DNA from: a bacterium
Lineage (GTDB): Bacteria > Myxococcota > UBA727 > JAUIJE01
Assembly: GCA_030431455.1 (NCBI GenBank)
Contig: JAUIJE010000004.1
Coordinates: 248,001 to 312,000, forward strand
Direction of reading: 5' to 3'
DNA length: 64,000 nucleotides
The notes under the pieces were generated by a model. It had not been told where the DNA came from. It made no database searches and saw only the letters and a program-made list of their open reading frames with translations. The translations under genes and the position numbers were made by a program. Below are positions 17,090 to 27,431 of the stretch, in pieces (the first letter of the stretch is position 1; each line of letters opens with the position of its first letter).

Positions 17090-17605
17090 ATGAGCGACGA
17101 CAACGGATTTCGTGCCAAGGCGAGCCGCGCGGCGGAGACATTCGCGACCTGGCGAGACACGGTGAAGGTGCAGGCTCACCTCGCGGGCAAAGAAGCCGAG
17201 GACCTGATGATGGAGATGACCGAGCACCTCAGCACCATGGCGGACAGGTTGGACAAGCTGGCCCGCGAGGGCGGTCCCGAGACGGACGAGGCCCGGCTGA
17301 AGCTTCATTTGGCGTTGATGGAGGCCCGCGACCGCTGGGACAAGTTGCGCCCGACCTATGAGCGGTTGGTGCACGCGGCCAGGTCGGGGGGCAAAGCCAC
17401 CGCCGAGACCCTCGGCATCGACCGCGCCCAAGTCCAAGCCCACCTGGCGCGCATGGACGCGGAGGACGCCATCGAGGCCCGGGCCGAGGAGGCGCGCACT
17501 TGGCTCAACCAAGCCGGCGACAAAGCCGAGGACACGATCAACGCCGTGGTGGACCGGCTCAAAGCCCAAGCCGACGAGGTGTTCGGCCCCCTCAAGAAGG
17601 ACTGA
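17090..17605 (+). CDS. Hypothetical helical, highly charged protein
   Basis: 171 residues, no signal peptide or membrane segment. The sequence is almost entirely charged, Ala-rich amphipathic helix (repeats of Glu/Lys/Asp/Ala with regular Leu), resembling apolipoprotein-like or LEA-like helical bundles; I recognise no named family. Residues of about 14-75 and 95-165 look like two related helical halves, with KVQAHLAGKEAEDLMMEM and KVQAHLA-like QVQAHLARMDAEDAIEA suggesting an internal duplication. A GGAGG ribosome-binding site lies four bases before ATG 17090. A small GGGGC-AAGCC-GCCCC hairpin at 17061-17075 precedes it. Could be a stress or coat-associated protein; function not inferable. Confidence 0.75.
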   Translation: MSDDNGFRAKASRAAETFATWRDTVKVQAHLAGKEAEDLMMEMTEHLSTMADRLDKLAREGGPETDEARLKLHLALMEARDRWDKLRPTYERLVHAARSGGKATAETLGIDRAQVQAHLARMDAEDAIEARAEEARTWLNQAGDKAEDTINAVVDRLKAQADEVFGPLKKD

Positions 17606-17625
17606 TCACGGGCGGGGCACCCCCT

Positions 17626-17653
17626 TTGCGCGACCGAACCGGCCCGGTATCGA
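17626..17653 (+). promoter_or_regulatory. Predicted leaderless promoter of the deacetylase-like gene
   Basis: TTGCGC (17626-17631), 16-base spacer, TATCGA (17648-17653), six bases to ATG 17660. No ribosome-binding site is present. Confidence 0.5.
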
Positions 17654-17659
17654 CCGCGC

Positions 17660-19009
17660 ATGCGGACCTCTCTGTGCCTCGCCCTCGTTCTGTCCCTGAC
17701 CGGCCCCGTCCTCGTCGGAGGCTGCGCCGACACCGGCACCGGCCTCGAGCCCGAGGCCGAACCCGAAAGCCCCCCCGACATCCGGCCCGACCCCCCCGCG
17801 GTTCCCGACGCGAACGACGACGCCTTCACCGTGACCGGGCTGCCGGCGTGGTCGTTGGTCGGCAACGACCTGACCCCGGCGCCGCGCGGCTTCACCCTCA
17901 CCGTCGAGGGTGACGCGTCCTTCGTCGATGCTTGGATCGACGGCACCGGCGCGCGGCTTCTGCCGGCCGACGACGGAACCTTCACCCTCGCCTACGAAGG
18001 CCTCGACGGCCTCGCCCCCGGCGAGATCGAAGTGCTCCTGGCCGCGGATGGGGCCGACACCGCGTTTTTCCGCGGCACCATCACCCGCACCCACCCGCTG
18101 TACGTGGTCCTGGGCACCGACTGGGACGACCCGGACAACATGGCGAATACCTACACGCTGCAAGAGGAGCTGCACGACCTTCACCCCGAATTGCGCATCA
18201 CGCATTTTGTTGGTCCCTACACCTGGACCGACACCGCGGTGAGCCCCGACCGGGTCGAGGTCAACGAAATGTGGCTGCATTCTATGGTGGATGGCTACGC
18301 CGACGAGATCGCGGTCCACATCCACCCCTACTGCAACTTCGTCGACACCACCCACGTCCCCTGTCGGATCGAACCTTCCGTGGTCTACGCGTCGGACACC
18401 ACCGGCTATACCGTGGAGAGCGCGGCCTACACCGAAGAGGAGTACACCGCGCTCTTGTTGGCCGCCGACGAGCTGTTCATGGCCGCGGGATTTGACAAGC
18501 CGGTGTCTTTCCGCGCCGGGGCCTGGACCGCGGACATGAGCACCCTGCTCGCGGTGAAGAACGCCGGCTACACCGTCGACAGCAACGCCTACAACTGGGC
18601 GCGGATGGAGGAGTGGATCGGCCTCGGCAACGGCGGCTTTTACAACTGGGTGTCCACCCACTGGTCGGAGATGGGCGACCTGTCACAGCCCTACTACCCG
18701 TCCGAAGCCGACATCCAAGCCGCGGGGGAGCCCGCGGTGCCCGTGCTCGAGGTCCCGCTCAACGGGGTGATGGCCGATTACGTCACCGGCGAGGAGATGA
18801 TCGAGATCTTCGACGCCAACTGGCCGGGGGGCGCCCTGTCCGCTCCGCTCACCTATGCCATTGGGTACCACCCGCCCAACTTTGGCACCGACTACCAGGA
18901 GCGCATCCTCACCGCCCTCGATCACGTGGGCCAACACCTGTTCAGCGACGACGAGGGCCCGGTGGTGTACGCCACCTTCCAGGAGCTGACCTTGGTCTAC
19001 CCCCGCTGA
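17660..19009 (+). CDS. Polysaccharide-deacetylase-like lipoprotein
   Basis: 449 residues. Lipoprotein signal peptide with lipobox VGGC (Cys22), then an acidic Pro/Glu/Asp linker and a small beta domain (about 50-145). The C-terminal domain (about 150-445) looks like the NodB-fold polysaccharide deacetylase group: VVLGTDWDDP (motif 1 Asp-Asp), VHIHPYCNF around 219-226 (motif 2 His-x-His), SFRAGAWTADMSTLLAVKNAGY (motif 3 Arg plus the usual helix), and AIGYHPPNF (motif 5 His). The metal and catalytic residues therefore seem complete. Natural substrate, probably an acetylated exopolysaccharide or peptidoglycan, is not readable. Convergent with the next gene, 6 bases apart. Confidence 0.8.
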   Translation: MRTSLCLALVLSLTGPVLVGGCADTGTGLEPEAEPESPPDIRPDPPAVPDANDDAFTVTGLPAWSLVGNDLTPAPRGFTLTVEGDASFVDAWIDGTGARLLPADDGTFTLAYEGLDGLAPGEIEVLLAADGADTAFFRGTITRTHPLYVVLGTDWDDPDNMANTYTLQEELHDLHPELRITHFVGPYTWTDTAVSPDRVEVNEMWLHSMVDGYADEIAVHIHPYCNFVDTTHVPCRIEPSVVYASDTTGYTVESAAYTEEEYTALLLAADELFMAAGFDKPVSFRAGAWTADMSTLLAVKNAGYTVDSNAYNWARMEEWIGLGNGGFYNWVSTHWSEMGDLSQPYYPSEADIQAAGEPAVPVLEVPLNGVMADYVTGEEMIEIFDANWPGGALSAPLTYAIGYHPPNFGTDYQERILTALDHVGQHLFSDDEGPVVYATFQELTLVYPR

Positions 19010-19015
19010 TCTTCG

Positions 19016-19606
19016 CTATTCACCATCTGCCAGGACCGCGTAGGCGCCCCCCGCCACGAACGGCACCGCGAACGCGCCCGCCACCGGCAAGCCGAACACC
19101 AGCGCGGTGTTGACCAACGACAGCACCACCACCCCGGTGAAGATCGGGCCGGTGCTGGGGAAGCCGCCGGGCCAGCGTTCGAAGGCGGTCCCCACCAGCA
19201 CCAAGGTGGCCACCGCCCACACCAAGACCGCGGCGTTGGCCGCAATGTAACTGCCCGCGGCCACCACCGCCGCCCCCACCGCGGCCCCGGTGTCCGCGGC
19301 GGGGAAGGTGGTGGGCCCAACGAGCGCGCCGATGATCACCCCGATGGGCATGCCCGCAGCGCCAAACAACGTGATGACCACGGCCCACACCGTGGTCCAA
19401 ATCAAGGTCGTGCCCACGATGCCGAGCGCATCGGACCACACCTGGCCGTCGGGGGCCGCGGCATCGGCCGCCGGGGGGGCCGCGGGGGCCGGCGCCGGCG
19501 CCTCGGCCTCGGTGCGGTCCGCGGGCGCGGGGGTGGGGGCGGCCAGCGCGCCGGGCGCGAGCAGACCGATGCCAAGGGCGAACAGGAGCGTGGTGGTGGG
19601 GTTCAT
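19016..19606 (-). CDS. Hypothetical exported membrane protein with Ala/Pro-rich N-terminus
   Basis: 196 residues. N-terminal signal-like helix (about 5-22), an Ala/Pro/Glu/Asp-rich stretch (23-52), then four hydrophobic helices (about 60-90, 100-122, 128-145, 155-190) that are Gly/Ala/Val-rich. I recognise no family. ATG 19606 was chosen as the start of the signal helix; in-frame starts at 19618 and 19636 exist. Just upstream on the same strand TGGCACG-N4-CTGCT (19620-19635) matches the sigma-54 pattern, but it would place the transcript start only about three bases before the ATG, so I do not rely on it. Confidence 0.65.
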   Translation of the reverse strand: MNPTTTLLFALGIGLLAPGALAAPTPAPADRTEAEAPAPAPAAPPAADAAAPDGQVWSDALGIVGTTLIWTTVWAVVITLFGAAGMPIGVIIGALVGPTTFPAADTGAAVGAAVVAAGSYIAANAAVLVWAVATLVLVGTAFERWPGGFPSTGPIFTGVVVLSLVNTALVFGLPVAGAFAVPFVAGGAYAVLADGE

Positions 19607-19754
19607 GCCCCACACCATGAGCAGCGGGCGTGCCACGGGGGCCCTCTGCGCTAAAAAGCTATATAAAACGGGATCTTAGTGCGCCTCGAGCGGCGGCGCC
19701 GGGGGCCCGCCGGGACCCGATTTGCGCAAACTTTGGCGTCAACTTGTGGGGCTG

Positions 19755-21176
19755 TCATGCCGGGGGCGGTCGTCGTCGTCGCCGGGCGCCCAGGAGGAGC
19801 AGCAGCCCCGCGGCCAGCGGGACGAGGGCCGGCCCGGTGGCGTCACAGCCGCCGCAGTCGTTCATCACCACAATGTCGTTGAGTTCGGGCTCGGGCTCGG
19901 GGGGCGCGGTGCGCTCGATGACCGCCTCGGCGGGGGCCTCGGTGGTGGGGTCGAAATGGAGGGTCAGGGCGCCGTCGCCATCGACGCCGGTGACCTCGAC
20001 GCTGCCGAGGAAGGTCCCGTCCGGGAGACGGATGTTGCGCTGTCTTCCGTCGTCGAGAAGTTCACACGGCAGGCCGGTCTCGCCGAGGTCTTGGCCGCGC
20101 AGACAGTCGAGCGGGAGGTTGACGTTGAGGTAGGGCGGGGTCTTGTTGGGGTAGTAGAGCTCGCCTTCGAGCAGCCGGAGAAAGCCAAGTTCGCCCTCGG
20201 GCAGTTGGTCTTCGTCGATGGCGTAGATGTACAGCCCGGGAAACTCGCTGTCCCATTCCGCGTGTTGGGGCCCGGCGCGGTTCTCCAACAGGGCATAGCG
20301 AGGGGGCGCGCCCACCCGCAGGATCTCGCCCGAGGGCATCACGGGGGCGAGCTCGACATCGCCGGCTTCGGAGAGGTCTTGCACGGTGCCCCAGCCGATG
20401 ACCATTCGTGAATAGGCGCTCAGGGTGGGGCCTTGGTTGTGGCCCATCAGGCCGGTGATGGTGGGGCGGCCGTCGCCCCCTTGGCCGTCGTAGTGGTCGA
20501 TGAAGCCAAAGAGGTGCGCGTATTCGTGTTGGTCGGGGGGCACGAAGGCCACGATGCCGACGTCGATGGGGGCGCCTTGTCCCGCGGCGGCGTCGGCGGT
20601 GGTGCGCAGGACGCTCACCCCTTGCGAGAACGCGGCCAGGGGCAGGGCGATGCCGCCGTAGAGATCGGTGTCGATCACCACCGCGTCGAAATAGCCGTCG
20701 GGGGCTTGGTCCTTGCCGTTGATGTCGAACTGACCGAGGTCGAGTCCCTGTTCGTCCCGCACCGCGACCAGCATCTGCCGGACCACGTCGGCGATGTTGC
20801 CGCTGATGAGCAGGCCGAGGTCCTCGAGGGTCACGCGGCAGTCGTCTTCGGGGCGATCCTCGAGGGGGCAGCTGTCGAACACCACGGTGTCGGCGAGCAC
20901 GGGGTGGGGCACATACGCGCCGCGCGAGACGTCGGTCCAATAGCGTTGGAAAGGCCCGTCGGGCGCGTAATGGGTCTGCAGGTGGGTGCGCTCGTCGTCG
21001 GTGAGGTCGCGGCCGACCCGCGAGGGGATGATCAACACCTGGCTGTCGCCGAGGTGGGGGATCTTGTTGGGGCCGATGTCGTCCAGGCTCTGCAGCTGGT
21101 CGATGGGCGCGCTGAAGGCGGCGGGGGCGGCGAGCCACAGGAGTGCGCAGAGGGCGCGAGGGAGGTGGGCGTTCAT
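19755..21176 (-). CDS. Secreted M6-like metalloprotease with MYXO-CTERM-like tail
   Basis: 473 residues with a signal peptide (1-23). The HExxH zinc motif is HEYAH at 217-221, followed at the right distance by GFIDHYDG, the third-ligand Asp segment found in immune-inhibitor-A type (M6) peptidases (HExGHxxGxxDLYD); the usual Gly of HExGH is Ala here. Upstream GYFDAVVIDTDLYGG and downstream SAYSRMVIGWG also fit M6 proteins. The C-terminus has CGGC, a hydrophobic helix and RRRRR, a MYXO-CTERM-like tail. A TAGGCT box sits seven bases before the ATG (21184-21189), with no ribosome-binding site. The end of the maltose-type operon lies upstream (21206). Confidence 0.82.
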   Translation of the reverse strand: MNAHLPRALCALLWLAAPAAFSAPIDQLQSLDDIGPNKIPHLGDSQVLIIPSRVGRDLTDDERTHLQTHYAPDGPFQRYWTDVSRGAYVPHPVLADTVVFDSCPLEDRPEDDCRVTLEDLGLLISGNIADVVRQMLVAVRDEQGLDLGQFDINGKDQAPDGYFDAVVIDTDLYGGIALPLAAFSQGVSVLRTTADAAAGQGAPIDVGIVAFVPPDQHEYAHLFGFIDHYDGQGGDGRPTITGLMGHNQGPTLSAYSRMVIGWGTVQDLSEAGDVELAPVMPSGEILRVGAPPRYALLENRAGPQHAEWDSEFPGLYIYAIDEDQLPEGELGFLRLLEGELYYPNKTPPYLNVNLPLDCLRGQDLGETGLPCELLDDGRQRNIRLPDGTFLGSVEVTGVDGDGALTLHFDPTTEAPAEAVIERTAPPEPEPELNDIVVMNDCGGCDATGPALVPLAAGLLLLLGARRRRRPPPA

Positions 21177-21183
21177 GCCCCAA

Positions 21184-21189
21184 AGCCTA
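21184..21189 (-). promoter_or_regulatory. -10-like box of the M6-like gene
   Basis: TAGGCT seven bases before the start codon at 21176, without a clear -35. Part of the leaderless-type group. Confidence 0.3.
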
Positions 21190-21205
21190 CCAGGGGTCGG
21201 AAGGT

Positions 21206-22045
21206 TCAGCCCTTGACGCTGCCGGCGGTGAGGCCGCCGACGAGGTGTTTTTGCAGGGCGTAGAACAGCGCCATCACCGGGATGCTCACGATGATCGCGC
21301 CGGCGGCGAAGCTGCCCCAGTCGGTGCGAAACTCGCCGACGTAGCGTTGCAGGGCCACCGGCAGGGTGAACTTGCCCTCGTCGGAGAGCAGGGTGGCGGC
21401 GAGCACAAACTCGTTCCAGGCGGTCATGAACGAAAAGAGCGCGGTCACCGCGATGGCGGGGCGGGCCAGGGGCAGGGCGATGCGGAAGAAGATCGTGAGC
21501 CGGGACGCGCCGTCGAGCAGGGCGGCTTCGTCGAGGTCTTTGGGCACGGTGTCGAAATAGCCCTTGAGCATGTAGGTCGAAAACGGGATCGCCGTCGTCG
21601 AGTAGAGCATCACCAGGCCGGTGAGGGTGTTGAGCAGGTGGAGCTTGCCGAGCAGCACGTAGAGCGGGATGAGCATGACCACCCCGGGCAAAATCTGCGT
21701 GAGCAAAAAGATGGAGAGCCCCGCGTTTTTGAACACGAACGTGAACCGCGAAAACGCGTAGGCGGCCGAGCAGGCGAGCAACACCCCGATGACGGTGGTG
21801 GCGCTGGAGACGACCAGCGAGTTGAACAGCTGGGTGTAGAAGGTGTTTTCGGGCCCAAAAGACAGAAGCTGGGCGAAGTGTTCGCCGCTCGGTTCGCTCG
21901 GCCAGGGCACGTAGGTGGGGTCAAAGCGTTGCCCGGTGGAGAGCGCCATCTTGAGCACCCAGAGCACGGGGTAGAGCGCGATGGCGGAGGCGAACATGAG
22001 CACCGCGTGCACGCCCACCGACGAGAGCTGTTGGCGCCAACTCAT
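21206..22045 (-). CDS. malG: Maltodextrin ABC transporter permease, MalG-like
   Basis: 279 residues, inner-membrane permease of the CUT1 sugar importer family with about six helices. The EAA loop that docks on the ATPase is EAALLDGASRLTIFFRIALPLARP (about 180-203), the diagnostic feature. The helix-rich start ALYPVLWVLKMALS and the helix QILPGVVMLIPLYVLLGKL are MalG-like. It overlaps the upstream malEF fusion by 4 bases (ATGA), the last gene of the malK-malEF-malG series. An open frame extends upstream of ATG 22045 inside the fusion gene and is not used. The sugar is inferred from neighbouring amylases. Confidence 0.9.
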   Translation of the reverse strand: MSWRQQLSSVGVHAVLMFASAIALYPVLWVLKMALSTGQRFDPTYVPWPSEPSGEHFAQLLSFGPENTFYTQLFNSLVVSSATTVIGVLLACSAAYAFSRFTFVFKNAGLSIFLLTQILPGVVMLIPLYVLLGKLHLLNTLTGLVMLYSTTAIPFSTYMLKGYFDTVPKDLDEAALLDGASRLTIFFRIALPLARPAIAVTALFSFMTAWNEFVLAATLLSDEGKFTLPVALQRYVGEFRTDWGSFAAGAIIVSIPVMALFYALQKHLVGGLTAGSVKG

Positions 22046-24209
22046 CGCGCCCCCTTGTCCGCGGTGAGCCGCGACGAAAACGCGCTCCAGGCGAGCAGCA
22101 ACAAAAAGATGAGCGCGCCGTAGGCGGCGGCGTAGCCGTACTGTTCGCGCCGGGCAAACCCCCAGCGCCAAGCTTCGCTGATCAGGATGTCAGTGGCATT
22201 GTCGGGCTCGCCGCCGGACACCAGGTACACAATGTTGAACTGGTTGAACGTCCAGACCGTGCCGAGGATGACCGCGGGCAACATCGCGGGGCGGAGCAGA
22301 GGAAGCGTGATGCGCCAGAACTGCTGCCACTTGCTCGCCCCGTCGAGGTCGGCGGCCTCGTAGAGGTCCTGCGGAATCGATTGCAGCGCGCCCAGGGCCA
22401 CGATCATCATGAACGGAAAACCGAGCCAAGCGTTGGCGCAGAGGTTGGCGAAAAACGCGGTGGGGAACGAGGAAAACCAGCTCACCGCGTCGAAGCCGAG
22501 GGCGGTCAAGATGCCGTTGATGGCCCCGAGCTGTTTGTGAAACATGCTCTTCCAGATGAGGGCGGTGATGTAGTTGGGGACCGCCCAGGGGATGATCAAC
22601 AGTGTGCGGTAGACGCCCCGCCACTTGCGGGTCTTGGGGTGGAGCAGCACCGCCAAGAACAGCCCGATGCCGACGTGGAGCAGAAGGTTGGCCGCGGTCC
22701 AGACGATGGTGACCAATAGGGCATAGTAAAACGACAGGGGCTCGAGCACCGCGTAGGAGCGCGCGCTCAGAATCTCGATGAAGTTGCCGAAGCCCACGAA
22801 CTGGTAGTCGCCGGCTCGATGCGAAAAGAAGCTCAAGCCGAGCGCGAACAAAAACGGCACGATCACCAACGCCAAGGTCCCGCCCATGGCCGGGGCCACC
22901 CAGAGCCAAGCGCGGAGAGAGCCGGTGAGGGTGCCGTCGGTCTTGGCCCGGAGCACCCCGCGCGCGACCACGAGCAACAGAAGGCCCGCCGCGGCGATGA
23001 GCAAAATGATGAACAGCCCCGGGTCGCGCGGGGGCGGCGGGGGCTTGGTCGTCGACACGTACCGGCGGTGGGCGGCCTCGGCCGCTTGCGCGGGCGTGGC
23101 CCCCTGGCGCACACCTTTTTTGAGGCCCACGTCGGCCGGTTCCCACACGTCGCGCATCTCGGGGCGCGGGTCGGTGACCACCCCGCGCTCGGCCTGGGCG
23201 GCAAACGCGCGCAGGCGGGGGTCGTCGTCGCCGGTCCAGAGACTTTGTACGGGCACGATCTGTTTGCCCATCTCCTTGCGCACCCGCGCGCCGTCCGGGC
23301 CCGCGAGATAGGCCGCGAACCGCTGGGCCGTGACATTGTCCTGGCTCGGCTTGCCCACGTACACCAGCTCCACGGTGACGAAGGGGCGCATGGGCCGGCC
23401 GGTGATGCTCACCTCGGGCAGGGGCGCGACGACATAGGGCACGTCGTCGTCGATGTCGCTCATGAACCACGGTCCGCTCATGACCATGGCCGCGCCACCT
23501 TCGTCAAACAGCCGCGCCACCATCGCCCCGTTGGGCTCGTCGGGGATGTAGCCCTTTTGTTGCAGCGACTGCAGGTATTGGACGAAGCCGGAGAACGCGG
23601 GCTGGCGGAAATCGACCCGGCCGGTCTCGTCGAGCAGCGTGCCCCCGAAGCCAAAAAAGAACGGGGCCGCGTAATAAAAAAGGTCGGTCTGGACCGCGAG
23701 CCCGAGCACGCCTTTTTGTTTGAGCCCCGCCGAGAGCTGTTCGAGCTCTTGCGTCGTCGTGGGCGGGGTCTGCACCAAATCCGTGCGCACGTAGAGGGCC
23801 ACACACTTGGTGGCCAGGGGCAGGCCATATTGGCGGCCCTCGACCTGGCCCGCCTTCATCGCGTTTTCGTCGAGGCCGGACAGGTCCGCGACGCCCTCGA
23901 GCGCGACGTTTTGTGTGGCCAGCAAATCGTACTGCACCCAGCCCCCGATGCGTTCGTGGGCGAAGATGAACACGTCGGGGCCGTCGTTCTGGGTGAGCGC
24001 GGTGGTGACCTTGCTGGCCATGATCTCGTTGGGCAGGGCCAGGGCCTCGACCGAGGCCGAACGGCCCTCGCGCGCCTCGTGGGCCAAGAACTGTTCGATG
24101 ACTTTTTCGAGCGCGGCCTGCTCGTCGCCGCGGTAGGCGTGCCAGAGCACCACGTTGTCCGCCTGGGCGGCGAGGCTGAACAAGAGACAGGCCGCGACCA
24201 GCGCGGCTC

Positions 24210-24213
<4 letters not shown>
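22042..24213 (-). CDS. Fused maltodextrin-binding protein and permease (MalE-MalF)
   Basis: 723 residues. Residues 1-17 are a signal peptide, about 18-385 a family 1 extracellular solute-binding protein (VVLWHAYRGDEQAALEKVIEQF start, GGAAMVMSGPWFMSDI typical of MalE-like proteins), then a Pro-rich linker (390-398), a membrane helix (399-420), a short basic cytoplasmic turn, and a MalF-type permease (436-723) with the EAA loop EAADLDGASKWQQFWRITLP (619-638). Normally the two are separate genes. The extra helix at 399-420 lets the binding domain sit in the periplasm while the permease keeps its N-in orientation. The GTG start at 24213 overlaps the malK stop by four bases; a longer GTG start at 24258 lies inside malK. 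Because MalG is separate, the assembled importer would carry one tethered binding domain. Confidence 0.88.
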
Positions 24214-25283
<1,070 letters not shown>

Positions 25284-25284
25284 G

Positions 25285-27429
25285 TCAGCGGTTCCACTTG
25301 AGGGGGGAGATGAGTTCGCCGGGGCCGTCGCCGGGCACGAACAGCGTGCGGTTGTCCCCGTCTTGCCAGACCATGGCCCCCACCTCGTCCTGGAGCACGA
25401 GCTTGTATTCGAACACCTCGCCGCAGGGCAGGTCGACGAACACTTCCTCTTGCCCTTCGGTGAGCGAGAGCGAGGGGGCGCGGCCCGGGTCCCACCCGCC
25501 GAGCTCGGGGGCGGAGCCGACGAGCAACACGTCGCGATCGCTGGGCGCGCCCTCGACGGAGAACTTCACCGGGCGGGTGATGCACTGGGCCTCTTCGGTG
25601 GGCAGCCCAAACACACAGACCTCGTGTTGGGCCAAGGCCACGAGCCCGTCGGTGACGGTGCAGTCGTCGGTGCCGAACAGAAGCTCGGCGTCCTTCGGCA
25701 CCTGCACCTGGTGGGGCTTATCCCCCGCGGCGAAGATGCGCAGGGTGCGGTCTTTGACCTCGCGGTCGACGACGAGCAGGGTCTTCTTCGCGGTCCGCAC
25801 CTTGGTGGGGCCGGTGGCGAGCTCTGGGTATTTCGCGCGCAGGGCGAGCAGGGCCTTGATGTGCTCCTCGAGGGTGCGCTTATCGAAGTCCATGTCCGCG
25901 CGGTTGTCGGGCTCCTGTTCGCCGGTGAGCGGGACCTCGGTGCCCCAGCTGATCACGGGCGTGCCGCGGGCGAGCAGGGTCTCGGCGAGGGCGAGCTTGG
26001 TCTTCGAAAGGTCCTCGCCGCACACGGAGTGGATGCGGGGCAGGTCGTGGTTGTCGGCGAACACGAGGAGCGAGCGGGCTTGGCGCGGGTAGATGCGGGC
26101 CAGGGTCAGGGCCGCGCCGTAGCGGGAGAGGTCGGGGGACGGCCCGCACACCGATTGGGTCAACGCGTAGTAGAGCGGGAAGTCGAACACCTGGTCAAAG
26201 CCCGCGGCCTGGGTCTTTTCCGCCAATGCATCGGCATTGCCGTCCCAGTATTCGCCCACCACGTCGAGCGGGCCGGTGCTCACCTCGCGCATGGCGTCGG
26301 TGAACTCTTTCAAAAAGAGCGTGTCGATGTGTTTGGCCGCGTCGATGCGGATGCGGCGCGGTTGGTACTCGCGGACCCATTTTTGGTGGGTCTCGATCAA
26401 AAAGCGTGAGGTCTCTTCACGCTCCTGGGCGAAGTCGGGCAGGCCGTGCACGTCGTAGGTGACGATTTGCAGCGGGTCGTTCCAGTCTTGGATGTCGCCG
26501 TTTTGGTGGAACAGCTCGGGGCGCTTTTTCACAATCGGCGCCTCGTACCCGGCGTGGTTGACCACGAAGTCGAGCATGAGGTCCATGTCGCGCTTTTTGA
26601 GCTCGGCGGCCAAGGTCTTGAGCGCGATTTCGCCGCCAAAGCGGGGCTCGACCTTGTCGAAGTCGGTGACCCAATACCCGTGGAACGCGCCGTGTTCGCC
26701 AACCTTGTCGGTGCGCATGGCGTAGACGGGGGAGAGCCACACCGACGAGACGTGCAGGGCCTTGAGCCGCTCGAGGTCTTGCACCACCCCGATGAGGTCG
26801 CCGCCGTGGAACGCGGCTGGGTCGGCCGGGTCCACTTGCCCGTCGTTTGTCGGGTCTCCGTTTTTGAAGCGGTCGACGAGGGCGAAGTAGATGCCGTCGG
26901 ATGCGCCCTCGTCGGGGGCGGCGTCCTTTTTGAGCAGCCCGCGCAGGTACCCGTCGACCACGCTCACCACCGCCCCGGTCACCGACTCCTGCGCTTGCAG
27001 CAGGGCATCGTCCGCGTCTTGGTTGATGCGACGGAGGAACACCGGGCGGTCAAAGCTGGCGTCGAAGATTTCGCCGGTCTTGGTGCGCAATGAGACTTTG
27101 CCCGAGACCACCCAGCGCATCAGGCCGTTGAGCTGTGAATAGTAGACCGCTTGGGCCTCGACGAGCAGCGCGTCGGTCTCGGTGTCGGTGAGCACCGCGA
27201 GCCGATTTTGGGACAAGCGGGTGGCGGGGTCGAGCTCGACCCGCACCGGGGTGAGGTTGCGGGCCTTGAGGATGTCGTCCACCGCGGTGATGACCTCGGC
27301 GGGGAACGGCACGTCGTTCTCGAGGAGGAACGAGACGTTGATGGCCTGCGGGGCCTCAAGCCGCACGGGCTCCGCGGTGACGCAGGCGGTGAGCAACAAC
27401 AGGGCCGAGGCGAGGCGAAGGGCGCGCAT
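25285..27429 (-). CDS. Alpha-amylase lipoprotein (GH13) with CBM20 starch-binding domain
   Basis: 714 residues. Lipobox LTAC at about 13-16 gives a lipoprotein. An N-terminal domain of about 190 residues of unknown type is followed by a GH13 catalytic barrel: GIYFALVDRFKNGDP, DFVVNHAG, RRIRIDAAKH (nucleophile Asp), VVGEYWDGN (acid/base Glu), FADNHDLPRI (third Asp). The C-terminal ~95 residues are a CBM20: VKFSVEGAPSDRDVLLVG, LGGWDPG, EYKLVLQD and a conserved Trp-Gln region. It should cut starch-like alpha-1,4-glucans outside the cell. ATG 27429 starts two bases after the channel-protein stop; an in-frame TTG at 27435 is less likely. Coupled to malK downstream. Confidence 0.92.
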   Translation of the reverse strand: MRALRLASALLLLTACVTAEPVRLEAPQAINVSFLLENDVPFPAEVITAVDDILKARNLTPVRVELDPATRLSQNRLAVLTDTETDALLVEAQAVYYSQLNGLMRWVVSGKVSLRTKTGEIFDASFDRPVFLRRINQDADDALLQAQESVTGAVVSVVDGYLRGLLKKDAAPDEGASDGIYFALVDRFKNGDPTNDGQVDPADPAAFHGGDLIGVVQDLERLKALHVSSVWLSPVYAMRTDKVGEHGAFHGYWVTDFDKVEPRFGGEIALKTLAAELKKRDMDLMLDFVVNHAGYEAPIVKKRPELFHQNGDIQDWNDPLQIVTYDVHGLPDFAQEREETSRFLIETHQKWVREYQPRRIRIDAAKHIDTLFLKEFTDAMREVSTGPLDVVGEYWDGNADALAEKTQAAGFDQVFDFPLYYALTQSVCGPSPDLSRYGAALTLARIYPRQARSLLVFADNHDLPRIHSVCGEDLSKTKLALAETLLARGTPVISWGTEVPLTGEQEPDNRADMDFDKRTLEEHIKALLALRAKYPELATGPTKVRTAKKTLLVVDREVKDRTLRIFAAGDKPHQVQVPKDAELLFGTDDCTVTDGLVALAQHEVCVFGLPTEEAQCITRPVKFSVEGAPSDRDVLLVGSAPELGGWDPGRAPSLSLTEGQEEVFVDLPCGEVFEYKLVLQDEVGAMVWQDGDNRTLFVPGDGPGELISPLKWNR

Positions 27430-27431
27430 GA

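Noticed and set aside
19620-19635. Sigma-54-like TGGCACG-N4-CTGCT before the 19016-19606 gene
   Set aside because: Good sequence match, but it would start the transcript about three bases before the chosen start codon; too close to rely on, so mentioned only in that gene entry.
19607-19754. AT-rich segment (TATATAAAA) as tRNA or small-RNA gene
   Set aside because: No cloverleaf, no conserved T-loop sequence, no terminator; probably only promoter DNA for the 19016-19606 gene.
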